A stretch of DNA of 5,740 bases from an uncultured Gallionellaceae bacterium (GTDB taxonomy: Bacteria > Pseudomonadota > Gammaproteobacteria > Burkholderiales > Sulfuricellaceae), in assembly GCA_937873435.1 (NCBI GenBank), contig CALMWM010000085.1, positions 1-5,740 on the forward strand. Direction: 5' to 3'. Position numbers and translations under genes: made by a program. The stretch's first letter is position 1. The number at the start of each line of letters is the position of its first letter. This document shows, piece by piece, positions 1 to 5,740 of this stretch. The notes under the pieces were generated by a model. The model was not told where the DNA came from. It did no database searches and was given only the letters and a program-made list of their open reading frames with translations.

Positions 1-1
1 C

Positions 2-520
2 CTTGTCACCGCCGACGAAATCGCTGCGCGGGCGATGGAGGACAAGATCAACTCGCTGAGCCAGGTGCTTCCGGCCGAGTTGCACGACAACAACCCGATT
101 GCCGACGCCATCACCCTGAAGGGTGAGCACAACCAGGATACCACCGTGTATCGCGCCTTGAAGGGCGGCAAGGTTACCGGCATGGCTTATGAAATCCGCG
201 GTTCCGGCTATGCCGGAGAAATGAAGCTGATGCTGGGCCTCGATGCCGAAGGCAAGGTGCTCGGCGTGCGCGTGCTGGCCCACAAGGAAACCCCGGGGCT
301 GGGCGACAAGATCGAGGTCAAGAAGGGCGACTGGATTTTGCGCTTTACCGGCCTTTCGCTCGGCGATCCGCCGGTCGAAAAGTGGAAAGTGAAAAAGGAC
401 GGCGGCCAGTTCGACCAGTTTGCCGGCGCAACCATCACCCCGCGCGGCGTGGTCAAAGCCATCCGTGAAGGATTGGAACTATTCGCCGCCAACCAGGCGA
501 AAATGACGGAGGTAAACTAA
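2..520 (+). CDS. rnfG: Electron transport complex subunit RnfG/RsxG (5' end outside window)
   Basis: RnfG is the subunit of the Rnf complex that carries covalently bound FMN on the periplasmic side and passes electrons through the membrane. The frame is open to the left edge, so the ATG at 35 is internal; compared with RsxG of about 206 residues, roughly the first 30-40 are missing, including the N-terminal membrane anchor. The visible part has the FMN-binding domain: the stretch HKETPGLGDKIE (encoded near 280-315) and the motif DQFAGATITPR. Its Thr, encoded by ACC at 431-433, is the expected FMN attachment residue. The residue before GAT is Ala where enterobacterial RsxG has Thr, a small variation at a loosely conserved position. 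A downstream rnfE supports the call. rnfE normally follows closely, but here it lies 243 bp away. Confidence 0.95.
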   Translation, partial: LVTADEIAARAMEDKINSLSQVLPAELHDNNPIADAITLKGEHNQDTTVYRALKGGKVTGMAYEIRGSGYAGEMKLMLGLDAEGKVLGVRVLAHKETPGLGDKIEVKKGDWILRFTGLSLGDPPVEKWKVKKDGGQFDQFAGATITPRGVVKAIREGLELFAANQAKMTEVN

Positions 521-551
521 ACCTAAATTCCCCAGTTGACCGCTCATTAGG

Positions 552-596
552 AAATTGACGTTTAGCAACCATATGGAAATATTCACTAAATTGACG
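552..596 (+). repeat. 9-bp direct repeat AAATTGACG, two copies 36 bp apart
   Basis: AAATTGACG occurs at 552-560 and 588-596, in an AT-rich stretch (521-596 is about 38% GC, clearly lower than the flanking genes). A third TTGAC lies at 536-540. The repeats could be protein-binding half-sites, overlapping -35 elements or chance. No function can be assigned from sequence alone. Confidence 0.4.
555..583 (+). promoter_or_regulatory. Possible sigma-70 promoter ahead of rnfE
   Basis: TTGACG at 555-560 matches five of six -35 consensus bases. At the ideal 17-bp spacing, AATATT at 578-583 matches four of six -10 bases. It sits in the AT-rich part of the rnfG-rnfE gap and points toward rnfE. It could give rnfE-rnfH their own transcript, but the -10 match is modest, so this is a candidate only. 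Confidence 0.3.
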
Positions 597-616
597 CTCG
601 CCTTGCTTGGTGAGCG
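595..616 (+). other. Stem-loop: 8-bp stem with one G-U pair, 6-nt loop
   Basis: CGCTCGCC (595-602) pairs with GGTGAGCG (609-616) around the loop TTGCTT; one pair is G-U in RNA. No T-run follows, so it does not look like an intrinsic terminator. It lies just left of the large palindrome at 622-742 and may form part of the same structured RNA leader. Confidence 0.45.
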
Positions 617-621
617 CCGCT

Positions 622-742
622 ACGGGGTAGATTGCACGTTTTCCCGGGCGCATGGCTACGTTGCAACTCCTTGGAATGGAAACGACCATTCCGCGTCGTT
701 GCGTCTTGCCCTGCACCCGGTAAAACGCACACTCCACCCCGT
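622..742. repeat. 121-bp imperfect palindrome between rnfG and rnfE
   Basis: The arms pair position by position with no gap in the outer part: 622-656 against 708-742, with 28 of 35 complementary. This includes ACGGGGT (622-628) with ACCCCGT (736-742), CGTTTT (637-642) with AAAACG (722-727), and CCGGG (644-648) with CCCGG (716-720). After a one-base shift, GCAAC (663-667) pairs with GTTGC (698-702), and GGAATGG (673-679) pairs perfectly with CCATTCC (686-692) around a 6-nt loop. About 43 Watson-Crick pairs in all. No complementarity continues outside 622-742, no T-run follows, and I see no target-site duplication. It could be a dispersed palindromic (REP- or MITE-like) element inserted in the operon, or a transcribed hairpin that stabilises or separates parts of the rnf mRNA. 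Only the structure is seen; the function is inferred. Confidence 0.75.
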
Positions 743-748
743 CCAACC

Positions 749-754
749 GAGGAG
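749..754 (+). promoter_or_regulatory. Ribosome binding site deciding the rnfE start
   Basis: GAGGAG lies nine bases before the ATG at 764. It fixes the rnfE start there rather than at the TTG at 632, which would put translated residues through the palindrome. The site begins six bases after the palindrome ends, so it stays single-stranded even if the hairpin folds. Confidence 0.75.
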
Positions 755-763
755 TTTAGGTTA

Positions 764-1438
764 ATGGCAACTTACGGCAGAATCGCCCGCGACGGGCTGT
801 GGGACAACAACGGCGTGTTCAGCATGTTGCTCGGCATGTGCCCGACCATGGCGATGACCACCAGCGCCACCAATGGTTTCGGCATGGGCGTGGCGACGGC
901 AGTGGTGATGGCCGCTTCGGGCCTGCTGGTAGCGACGTTCCGCAACTTCATTACCCAGGAAGTGCGCATCCCGGTGTATATCCTGATCGTCGCCTCCATG
1001 GTGACGCTCGTCGATCTGAGCATGAACGCCTGGATGCATGAACTCTACAAGGTGCTCGGCCTGTTCATCCCGCTCATCGTTTCCAACTGCCTGCCGCTTG
1101 CCCGCCTCGAAGCCTTCGCCTCCAAGGAGCCTGTGCTGCCTTCGCTGATGGACGGCGTATTCATGGGCGCGGGCTTCACTTTCGCGCTGACCGCCATCGG
1201 CGCGGTACGCGAGATCGTCGGTTCCGGTACCTTGTTCGCCGATGCTTCGCTGTTGCTCGGGCCGGCCTTCAAATTCATGGAAATGCGCATCCTGCCGGAA
1301 GACATGGGCGTGTTGCTGATGATCCTGCCGCCCGGCGGCTTCCTCGTCACCGGCTTGCTGGTCGTGGTCAAGCGCATGATCGACCTCAAGGCCGGCAAGG
1401 CAATCCAGATGGGCGGCGCGCATAGCGTCGCAGCGTAA
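764..1438 (+). CDS. rnfE: Electron transport complex subunit RnfE/RsxE
   Basis: RnfE is an integral inner-membrane subunit of the Rnf complex, homologous to NqrD/RnfA, and forms the membrane channel path for electrons. The 224-residue product is close to the usual length (E. coli RsxE is 231). Family landmarks are clear: GLWDNN near the N terminus, LGMCP with Cys26, ATNGFGMG, RIPVYILIVAS (68-78), the segment FIPLIVSNC with Cys109, an REIVGSGTLF stretch, and LPPGGF near the C terminus. By family knowledge, the two Cys residues help hold an intramembrane [2Fe-2S] cluster shared with RnfA. About six hydrophobic segments are visible. The start at ATG 764 is set by GAGGAG upstream and by alignment of GLW near residue 11. 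The stop overlaps the ribosome binding site of rnfH. Confidence 0.96.
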   Translation: MATYGRIARDGLWDNNGVFSMLLGMCPTMAMTTSATNGFGMGVATAVVMAASGLLVATFRNFITQEVRIPVYILIVASMVTLVDLSMNAWMHELYKVLGLFIPLIVSNCLPLARLEAFASKEPVLPSLMDGVFMGAGFTFALTAIGAVREIVGSGTLFADASLLLGPAFKFMEMRILPEDMGVLLMILPPGGFLVTGLLVVVKRMIDLKAGKAIQMGGAHSVAA

Positions 1439-1448
1439 GGAGAAAACC

Positions 1449-1739
1449 ATGAAAGTCGGAGTCTTCTACGCCAGCATCAGCCGTCAGGCCAACCTCACCG
1501 TCGACCTGCCTGAAGGCGCTACCATCAAGGATGCCATCGAGCGTTCGGGCATCCTCAAACAGTTTCCCGAAATCGATCTGGAACAGCAGAAAGTCGGGGT
1601 GTTCAGCAAGCTCAGCAAACTGGACGCGACGGTTGAGGATGGCGACCGGGTTGAAATCTATCGTCCCATCATTTGCGATCCGAAAACCGTGAAACGCCGT
1701 CCCAAGGGCGAGGGTTCGGGGGATGAGGACGAAGGCTGA
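1449..1739 (+). CDS. rnfH: RnfH family small protein (UPF0125, ubiquitin-like fold)
   Basis: The 96-residue product is a small soluble protein of the RnfH family. It has a beta-grasp-like pattern: an N-terminal strand (KVGVFYAS), LPEGATIKDAIERSGIL, then KVGVFSKLSKLDATVEDGDRVEIYRPII followed by DPK and a basic, then Gly/Asp/Glu-rich tail. The DGDRVEIYRP block is the family signature. RnfH is often encoded at the end of rnf operons in Betaproteobacteria but also stands alone next to toxin-antitoxin genes; its exact role is not established. The AAGGAG at 1437-1442 overlaps the rnfE stop and lies six bases before the ATG, so translation is probably coupled to rnfE. No clear terminator follows; the next gene runs in from the other strand 15 bp away. 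Confidence 0.92.
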   Translation: MKVGVFYASISRQANLTVDLPEGATIKDAIERSGILKQFPEIDLEQQKVGVFSKLSKLDATVEDGDRVEIYRPIICDPKTVKRRPKGEGSGDEDEG

Positions 1740-1754
1740 GTCGCTCCTTGCCGT

Positions 1755-3143
1755 TTAAGCCGCATGATGGTGCGGAAAGCGAACCGTGATTAGGGTTCCC
1801 GTGCCGCCAGTGCCTTCGCAAAGCTCGATGCTTGCGCCGTGCAGATTGGCGATTTCGCGCACGATCGCCAATCCCAGGCCGCTGCCCTTCTGACAGCTGC
1901 CGAGGATGCGGTAGAAACGTTCGAATACCTGGCTGCGGTGTTCGGGCGCAATGCCGGGTCCGTTGTCTTCCACGCGGAGTATGCCGCCCCCCGCCTCATG
2001 GCCGATGCTCAGCGTAATCGCCCCGCCCTCCGGGGTGTAGCGGATGGCGTTGTCGAGCAGGTTGTTGATCATTTCCGTCAATCCCGCGCTATCGCCCCTG
2101 ACTACCACTGCTTGGGGATGGCTCTCGAAGCCCAGGTCGATGTGTTTTGCCAGGGCTTCCGGCACCCATAACATGGCGCTCTCCTGCGCCAGGCGGTTCA
2201 ACTCGATGCTTTCGCGGGCATTGCCGATGCTGGTGCCGGGTTCGTTGCGCGCTAGCGCCAGCAACTGGTTGACCAGGCGGTTACAGCGCTCTGCACCGGT
2301 AAGGATTTGTTCCAGCGCGTGCTGCTTGCGCTCCGGGTCGGAATCCCGCAAGGCCAGTTCGGCCTGGGTTTTCAGTCCGGCGAAGGGGGTGCGTAGCTGA
2401 TGCGCGGCGTCGGCTACGAAGCGTTTTTGCGAATCCACCACTTGCTTGAGGCGTTGCAGCAGGTCGTTGACCGCGCGGATCAATGGGCGCACTTCCTCCG
2501 GTGCCTTGCTTTCCGCGATCAGCGACAGGTCGTCGCGCGAGCGCTGTTCAACTCCCTGGCGCAAACGTTCGAGCGGCGCCAGGCCTCTTTTTAACGCATA
2601 CCACACCGCGCCCGCTGCCATCAGGATCAGCATGATCTGGGGAATCACGATGTTGCCGAGGATGCCGCGCGCCAGATCCTGGCGCTTGCCGGTGGTTTCC
2701 GCCATTTGCAGCAGGATTTCGCCGCCTCCTGAATAAGGGAAATGCAGGGTGACCATCCGCAGCTTTTCTTCCTTGCGTTGCACGTCGCTGAATATCGGCT
2801 CTTTTTTATCCGCCAGGAATGCCGGCGGACGCGGTAGACGGTTGTTGCCGGCGAGGAATTGGCCTTTTTCGGTTGAAACGCTGTAATAGACGCGATCCTT
2901 GACGCCGGCGATAGTGTTTTCCGGTAGCGCGACCCTGGCCTTGAAGTGTTCTTCTGCGCGGCCCAGGGCCATTTGTTCGGCCAGCGCCTGCGCCCGTTCC
3001 AGCAGTGCCAGATCGTAGGGCTTGTTGGCGAAATTGATGGTCGCCATGTAACCGGAAGCCGTGCTGAATATCCACAGCACGAACAGCGGCGTGAACAGCC
3101 AGTTCATCAGGTGGGTGCGCAGCGAATGAATGTCGTCGTTCAT
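1755..3143 (-). CDS. Sensor histidine kinase, TctE/QseC type
   Basis: A membrane sensor kinase that would phosphorylate the response regulator encoded just upstream on the same strand. With the ATG start at 3143 it has 462 residues: TM1 about 14-34, a periplasmic region about 35-160 matching the length of the two-component sensor kinase N-terminal (2CSK_N) domain, TM2 about 164-184, a HAMP-like linker, and an H-box DAAHQLRTP with His248 (codon at 2400-2402). The ATPase part has NNLLDNAIRYTPEGG (N-box), VEDNGPGI (G1), FERFYRI (F-box) and GSGLGLAIV (G2), all intact. A TTG at 3164 would add seven residues, but neither start has a convincing ribosome binding site; the ATG fits family N termini better. 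The signal is unknown; a carboxylate is suggested by the divergent symporter genes. Subfamily assignment is by pattern, not search. Confidence 0.92.
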   Translation of the reverse strand: MNDDIHSLRTHLMNWLFTPLFVLWIFSTASGYMATINFANKPYDLALLERAQALAEQMALGRAEEHFKARVALPENTIAGVKDRVYYSVSTEKGQFLAGNNRLPRPPAFLADKKEPIFSDVQRKEEKLRMVTLHFPYSGGGEILLQMAETTGKRQDLARGILGNIVIPQIMLILMAAGAVWYALKRGLAPLERLRQGVEQRSRDDLSLIAESKAPEEVRPLIRAVNDLLQRLKQVVDSQKRFVADAAHQLRTPFAGLKTQAELALRDSDPERKQHALEQILTGAERCNRLVNQLLALARNEPGTSIGNARESIELNRLAQESAMLWVPEALAKHIDLGFESHPQAVVVRGDSAGLTEMINNLLDNAIRYTPEGGAITLSIGHEAGGGILRVEDNGPGIAPEHRSQVFERFYRILGSCQKGSGLGLAIVREIANLHGASIELCEGTGGTGTLITVRFPHHHAA

Positions 3144-3201
3144 TGGTTTTGGGGCCGGAGGCAACCCTGTTCGCTTGCGACCGCCAATCCAGGCAGCATG
3201 T

Positions 3202-3867
3202 CTAGGCTTTATCCATGAGGTAGCCCAAGCCGCGAATAGTGCGGATGGTGACGCCGGCGCTTTCGATTTTCTTGCGCACCCGGTGGATATACACCTCGAT
3301 CGCGTTGCCGCTGGCTTCCTCTTTGTAACTGTAGAGGTGCTCGATCAGCTGTTCCTTGCTGACGACTCGCCCGGCACGGGTTAACAGGATTTGGAGAACG
3401 CCGATTTCGCGCGAGGTGAGTTCGAGGCGCTCTCCGTTCAGTGTAACGCGATGGCCCACGCTGTCGTAGGCCAACGGCCCGTAGGTCACCAGCGGATTGG
3501 CGCCGCACTGGCCGCGCCGCAACAGGGCGCGCACGCGTGCCTCCAGCTCCGGCAGGCTGAAAGGCTTGGTCATGTAATCGTCGGCGCCGAGGTCCAGTCC
3601 CTTGACGCGCTCTTCCACGCCGTCCCGCGCGGTCAGAATGATCACCGGCACGTTCCGGTTGTACGCGCGCAGCAGGCGCAACACGGAAAAGCCGTCGAGC
3701 TTGGGCAGCCCCAGATCGAGCACGACCAGGTCGTAATGTTCGCCTTGCACGATGTGTACGGCGTCCTTGCCGTTGCCGACGCAGTCGACTGCATGGCCGG
3801 ACGAGTGCATGGATTGGCAAAGTCCGTCGGCCAGAACTTCGTCGTCTTCGACTATCAGGATGCGCAA
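3202..3867 (-). CDS. Response regulator, OmpR family (TctD/QseB-like)
   Basis: A cytoplasmic DNA-binding response regulator of 221 residues. The receiver domain has the acidic pair after ILIVEDD (residues 7-9), phospho-acceptor Asp51 in LVVLDLGLPKLDG, Thr79 in IILTARDG and Lys101 in YMTKPFS, so the phosphorylation site set is complete. Residues about 125-219 form the winged-helix output domain (LTSREIGVLQILL ... VYIHRVRKKI ... IRTIRGLGYLM). The start codon is TTG at 3867: no ATG fits the family N terminus MRILIVEDD, and AAGGG lies eight bases upstream on the minus strand. It precedes its kinase gene by 58 bp, so the two are probably one operon. It likely controls itself and perhaps the divergent transporter pair. 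Confidence 0.93.
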   Translation of the reverse strand: MRILIVEDDEVLADGLCQSMHSSGHAVDCVGNGKDAVHIVQGEHYDLVVLDLGLPKLDGFSVLRLLRAYNRNVPVIILTARDGVEERVKGLDLGADDYMTKPFSLPELEARVRALLRRGQCGANPLVTYGPLAYDSVGHRVTLNGERLELTSREIGVLQILLTRAGRVVSKEQLIEHLYSYKEEASGNAIEVYIHRVRKKIESAGVTIRTIRGLGYLMDKA

Positions 3868-3889
3868 AGCGAGAACCCTTATATAAGAT

Positions 3890-3910
3890 GTGTGACCTGA
3901 AGGTGTGACC
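3890..3910. repeat. Direct repeat GTGTGACC x2
   Basis: Two exact GTGTGACC copies, 3890-3897 and 3903-3910, are separated by five bases. They lie just upstream of the response regulator start on the other strand, where an autoregulatory site would be expected. A partial related sequence, GGTGTGAAA, spans the start region of the divergent gene (4001-4009). Confidence 0.4.
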
Positions 3911-3955
3911 CAGTAAGTTTCGCGTAAGGAAGTGAAAGTACTGTGCGCAGTGTAT

Positions 3956-3970
3956 CTCCTTACTAAGGGG
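3956..3970. promoter_or_regulatory. Operator-like palindrome upstream of the DUF485 gene
   Basis: CCTTA (3958-3962) and TAAGG (3964-3968) form a perfect 5-bp inverted repeat around one C, and the flanking C3956/G3970 also pair. It sits about 40 bp before the start codon. It may bind a regulator or shape the leader; no family match is claimed. Confidence 0.35.
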
Positions 3971-4008
3971 GAACAACACTTCGGGCAATTTTAAATGGAG
4001 GGTGTGAA

Positions 4009-4332
4009 ATGTCAAAACCAGAAATGAACTGGGCCGCTATCGATGCGGATCCACGGTTCCAGGAATTACACCGCAAGAAAACCAGCTTCCTGTGGGGGCT
4101 GATGATTTTTTCGGTGATTTACTATTTCCTGCTGCCGATCGGGGCCGCTTATTTTACCGACCTGTTCAAGGTGAAAGTGTGGGGAGTAGTCAACTTCGGG
4201 ATTCTGTTCGCCTTGTCGGAATTCGTTGTCGCCTGGGTCATCGCTGCGGTGTACGCCAAGCGTGCCAATGCCGAGTTCGATGCGATGGCAGCGGCAATCA
4301 TCAAGGATGCACATAATATGGGGGCGAAGTAA
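4009..4332 (+). CDS. DUF485 (YjcH-type) membrane protein, partner of the symporter
   Basis: A small inner-membrane protein of 107 residues typical of the DUF485 family, encoded beside acetate symporters (as yjcH is beside actP in E. coli). The cytoplasmic N terminus has the family pattern of an aspartate-proline followed by F..L...K (DADPRFQELHRKKTSF), then two hydrophobic segments, about 27-49 and 57-80, separated by a short loop, and an amphipathic tail with AKRANAEFDAMA. GGAGGG at 3997-4002, six bases before ATG, sets the start. The symporter ATG follows the stop by only two bases, so the pair is translationally coupled. It probably helps assembly or function of the symporter; its molecular role is unknown in the family. 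Confidence 0.92.
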   Translation: MSKPEMNWAAIDADPRFQELHRKKTSFLWGLMIFSVIYYFLLPIGAAYFTDLFKVKVWGVVNFGILFALSEFVVAWVIAAVYAKRANAEFDAMAAAIIKDAHNMGAK

Positions 4333-4334
4333 CG

Positions 4335-5740
4335 ATGAAAACCTTGCAAAAATACTGGCCGGCAGGTCTCGGACTGGCGGCGTTCCTGTTGAGCGCGGCG
4401 GCGTTCGGCGCCGATGGCGCGGTGGAAGACAAGTATAAATGGATGACCTTCGCCGTATTCGGCGCGATCATCGCCGTGACCATGTACGTGACCTACGTGG
4501 CGGCGCGCCAAACCCATACCACTTCCGAGTTCTACGCGGCCGGCCGTTCCGTGACCGGTATTCAGAACGGCTGGGCGATTGCCGGTGACTACCTGTCTGC
4601 CGCATCCTTCCTGGGGATTGCCGGTCTGATCTCACTGTACGGTTATGACGGCTTCATGTATTCGGTGGGCTGGCTGGTGGCATACATCACCGTATTGCTG
4701 GTGATTGCCGAGCCGTGCCGTAACATCGGCAAGTATACTTTGGGCGACGTGCTGGCTTTCCGCAACGACCCCAAAAAAGCCAAAGTCGTGGCGGCATTGT
4801 CTACCATCACCGTGTCGACTTTCTACCTGACCGCGCAAATGGTCGGCGGCGGCGTGCTGATCAAGACCCTGATCGGTATCGACTATGAAATTTCGGTGAT
4901 CGGCGTGGGTATCCTGATGCTGTCTTACGTGGTGTTCGGCGGCATGAAAGCGACTACCTGGGTGCAGATCATCAAGGCCGTGCTGCTGGTGGCCGCATCG
5001 ATTATTCTGGTGCTGTTTACCTGGGGCCAATACGGCTTCTCGCTGCCCGGCTTCCTCAGCGCGGTGGTGGCAGATCCCAAGGTGCAAGCCCAAGTCGCCA
5101 AGCTGGTCGGCGATGCCGCGACCAACATGACGCCGGAAGAACTCGGTCAGCGCTTCCTTGAGCCGGGCCTGTTCCTGAAGAACCCGATTGACCAGATTTC
5201 CCTGGGGATGGCGCTGGTGCTCGGTACTGCCGGGATGCCGCATATCCTGATGCGTTTCTTCACCGTACCGACGGCACAGGATGCACGCAAATCGGTGATC
5301 TGGGCAATGGCGATCATCGGCGGTTTCTACGTGCTGACCCTGTTCCTCGGGATGGGCGCGGCGATGAATGTCGGCGCAGCCAAGATCATCGCGGTGGACA
5401 AGGGCGGCAACATGGCTGGTCCTTTATTAGCTCAGTTCGTCGGCGGCGGTGCGGATTCGATGCTCGGCAACCTGTTCCTCGCTTTCGTGGCCGCGGTCGC
5501 GTTCGCGACGATCGTCGCGGTGGTGGCGGGGCTGGTGCTCGCCGCGGCGTCGGCGATGGCGCACGACCTGTACGTCGGCGTGATCCGCGAGGACCACGTC
5601 ACGCCGCAGGAGCAGGTGCGCGCGGCGCGCATCGCGACGGTCATCGTCGGCGCGCTGGCGATCACCATCGGCATCCTGGCCAAAGGGCAGAACGTCGCCC
5701 ACCTGGTGGCGCTGGCCTTCGCGGTCGCCGCCTCCGGCAA
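4335..5740 (+). CDS. actP: Cation/acetate symporter, ActP-like, sodium:solute symporter family (3' end outside window)
   Basis: An inner-membrane carrier expected to import acetate or a related monocarboxylate with a cation. The window holds 468 codons; E. coli ActP has 549 residues, so roughly the last fifth is missing. Residues 1-25 look like a cleavable signal (hydrophobic run ending AAAFGA), as in ActP. Shared family blocks are EFYAAGR, AIAGDYLSAASFLG (81-94), TFYLTAQMVGGG, YVVFGGMKATTWVQIIKAVLL, GTAGMPHILMRFFTV (297-311) and AFATIVAVVAGL (389-400), then the AMAHDLY stretch. A loop after the sixth or so membrane segment is longer than in E. coli. The ATG is two bases after the DUF485 stop, with only a weak purine run upstream, which suggests coupling. 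From codon 384 (5484) to the edge, codon use changes sharply although the protein stays ActP-like. Substrate is inferred from family and partner gene. Confidence 0.92.
   Translation, partial: MKTLQKYWPAGLGLAAFLLSAAAFGADGAVEDKYKWMTFAVFGAIIAVTMYVTYVAARQTHTTSEFYAAGRSVTGIQNGWAIAGDYLSAASFLGIAGLISLYGYDGFMYSVGWLVAYITVLLVIAEPCRNIGKYTLGDVLAFRNDPKKAKVVAALSTITVSTFYLTAQMVGGGVLIKTLIGIDYEISVIGVGILMLSYVVFGGMKATTWVQIIKAVLLVAASIILVLFTWGQYGFSLPGFLSAVVADPKVQAQVAKLVGDAATNMTPEELGQRFLEPGLFLKNPIDQISLGMALVLGTAGMPHILMRFFTVPTAQDARKSVIWAMAIIGGFYVLTLFLGMGAAMNVGAAKIIAVDKGGNMAGPLLAQFVGGGADSMLGNLFLAFVAAVAFATIVAVVAGLVLAAASAMAHDLYVGVIREDHVTPQEQVRAARIATVIVGALAITIGILAKGQNVAHLVALAFAVAASG

Larger units (their letters stand above)
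3868..4008. promoter_or_regulatory. Divergent control region between regulator and transporter genes
   Basis: This 141-bp gap should hold promoters for both directions. Visible elements are: CTTATATAAG, a perfect palindrome at 3878-3887 beside the regulator's ribosome binding site; GTGTGACC twice (3890-3897 and 3903-3910); GTAAG twice at 11-bp spacing (3913-3917 and 3924-3928), the period usual for OmpR-family tandem half-sites; ACTG...CAGT within 3940-3951; and CCTTACTAAGG at 3958-3968. I see no convincing sigma-70 or sigma-54 promoter on either strand. The element positions are directly visible; their role as operators is inference. Confidence 0.5.

Noticed and set aside
632..763. N-terminal extension of RnfE starting at TTG 632
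   Set aside because: The extra 44 residues translate the palindrome, resemble no RnfE N terminus, and a good ribosome binding site precedes the ATG at 764.
555..764. 69-codon plus-strand open frame in the rnfG-rnfE gap
   Set aside because: It begins at a TTG within a promoter-like motif, has no ribosome binding site, runs through the palindrome and shows no recognisable protein pattern.
761..1450. 229-codon open frame antisense to rnfE
   Set aside because: Its His/Gln/Asp/Arg-rich composition is typical of the reverse strand of a GC-rich membrane protein gene, and the plus-strand gene is certain.
1740..1780. Terminator between the convergent rnfH and kinase genes
   Set aside because: The only stem (CCGCA 1760-1764 with TGCGG 1771-1775) is five pairs, lies inside the kinase coding end and has no T-run on either strand.
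3868..4008. Sigma-54 promoter ahead of the DUF485 gene
   Set aside because: I looked for GG and GC at the required ten-base spacing with flanking consensus and found no acceptable match.
3209..4015. 268-codon minus-strand frame overlapping the response regulator
   Set aside because: It is an Arg-rich alternate frame of the regulator gene, whose own frame carries every receiver and winged-helix motif; it also extends across the divergent control region.
4632..5243. 203-codon frame antisense to the symporter
   Set aside because: It is low-complexity, His/Gln/Asp-rich and a by-product of codon bias in the symporter gene, which has clear family motifs.
5427..5740. Minus-strand open frames at the right edge
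   Set aside because: They arise from the very GC-rich third positions of the symporter gene there and look like no known protein.

Overview
The window looks like ordinary chromosomal DNA of a Gram-negative proteobacterium. The closest fit by protein style is Betaproteobacteria, but that is an inference from family resemblance, not a database search. GC is moderately high, and the genes are typical for the group: the Rnf/Rsx electron-transport complex ending in RnfH, a TctDE/QseBC-type two-component pair, and a YjcH-ActP (DUF485 plus sodium:solute symporter) acetate-uptake pair. I see no RNA genes, CRISPR array, transposase or phage genes.

Layout. Positions 2-1739 (plus strand) are the end of an rnf operon: rnfG (5' end off the window), rnfE and rnfH. 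rnfE and rnfH are tightly packed, but rnfG and rnfE are separated by 243 bp. That gap has an AT-rich left part with a possible promoter and a 9-bp direct repeat. Its right part is a 121-bp imperfect palindrome (622-742) that ends 6 bp before the rnfE ribosome binding site. Positions 1755-3867 (minus strand) are a response regulator gene (first, with a TTG start) and its histidine kinase gene, convergent with rnfH across a 15-bp gap. A 141-bp divergent control region (3868-4008) with short direct repeats and palindromes separates the regulator from the plus-strand pair of a DUF485 membrane protein (4009-4332) and an ActP-like symporter (4335 to the window edge, 3' end missing).

How the genes fit together. 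RnfG and RnfE are subunits of a membrane redox complex that couples ferredoxin/NADH electron transfer to an ion gradient, or keeps a regulator such as SoxR reduced. The DUF485-ActP pair would import acetate or another short monocarboxylate using a cation gradient. The divergent two-component pair is the natural candidate regulator of that transporter, by analogy with TctDE beside tricarboxylate transport genes. This link is inferred from gene order only.

Two observations deserve a second look: the long palindrome splitting the rnf operon, and an abrupt change in codon use inside the symporter gene near 5440-5484, suggesting recombination or a chimeric assembly join. I found no clear evidence of a wholly new biological system.
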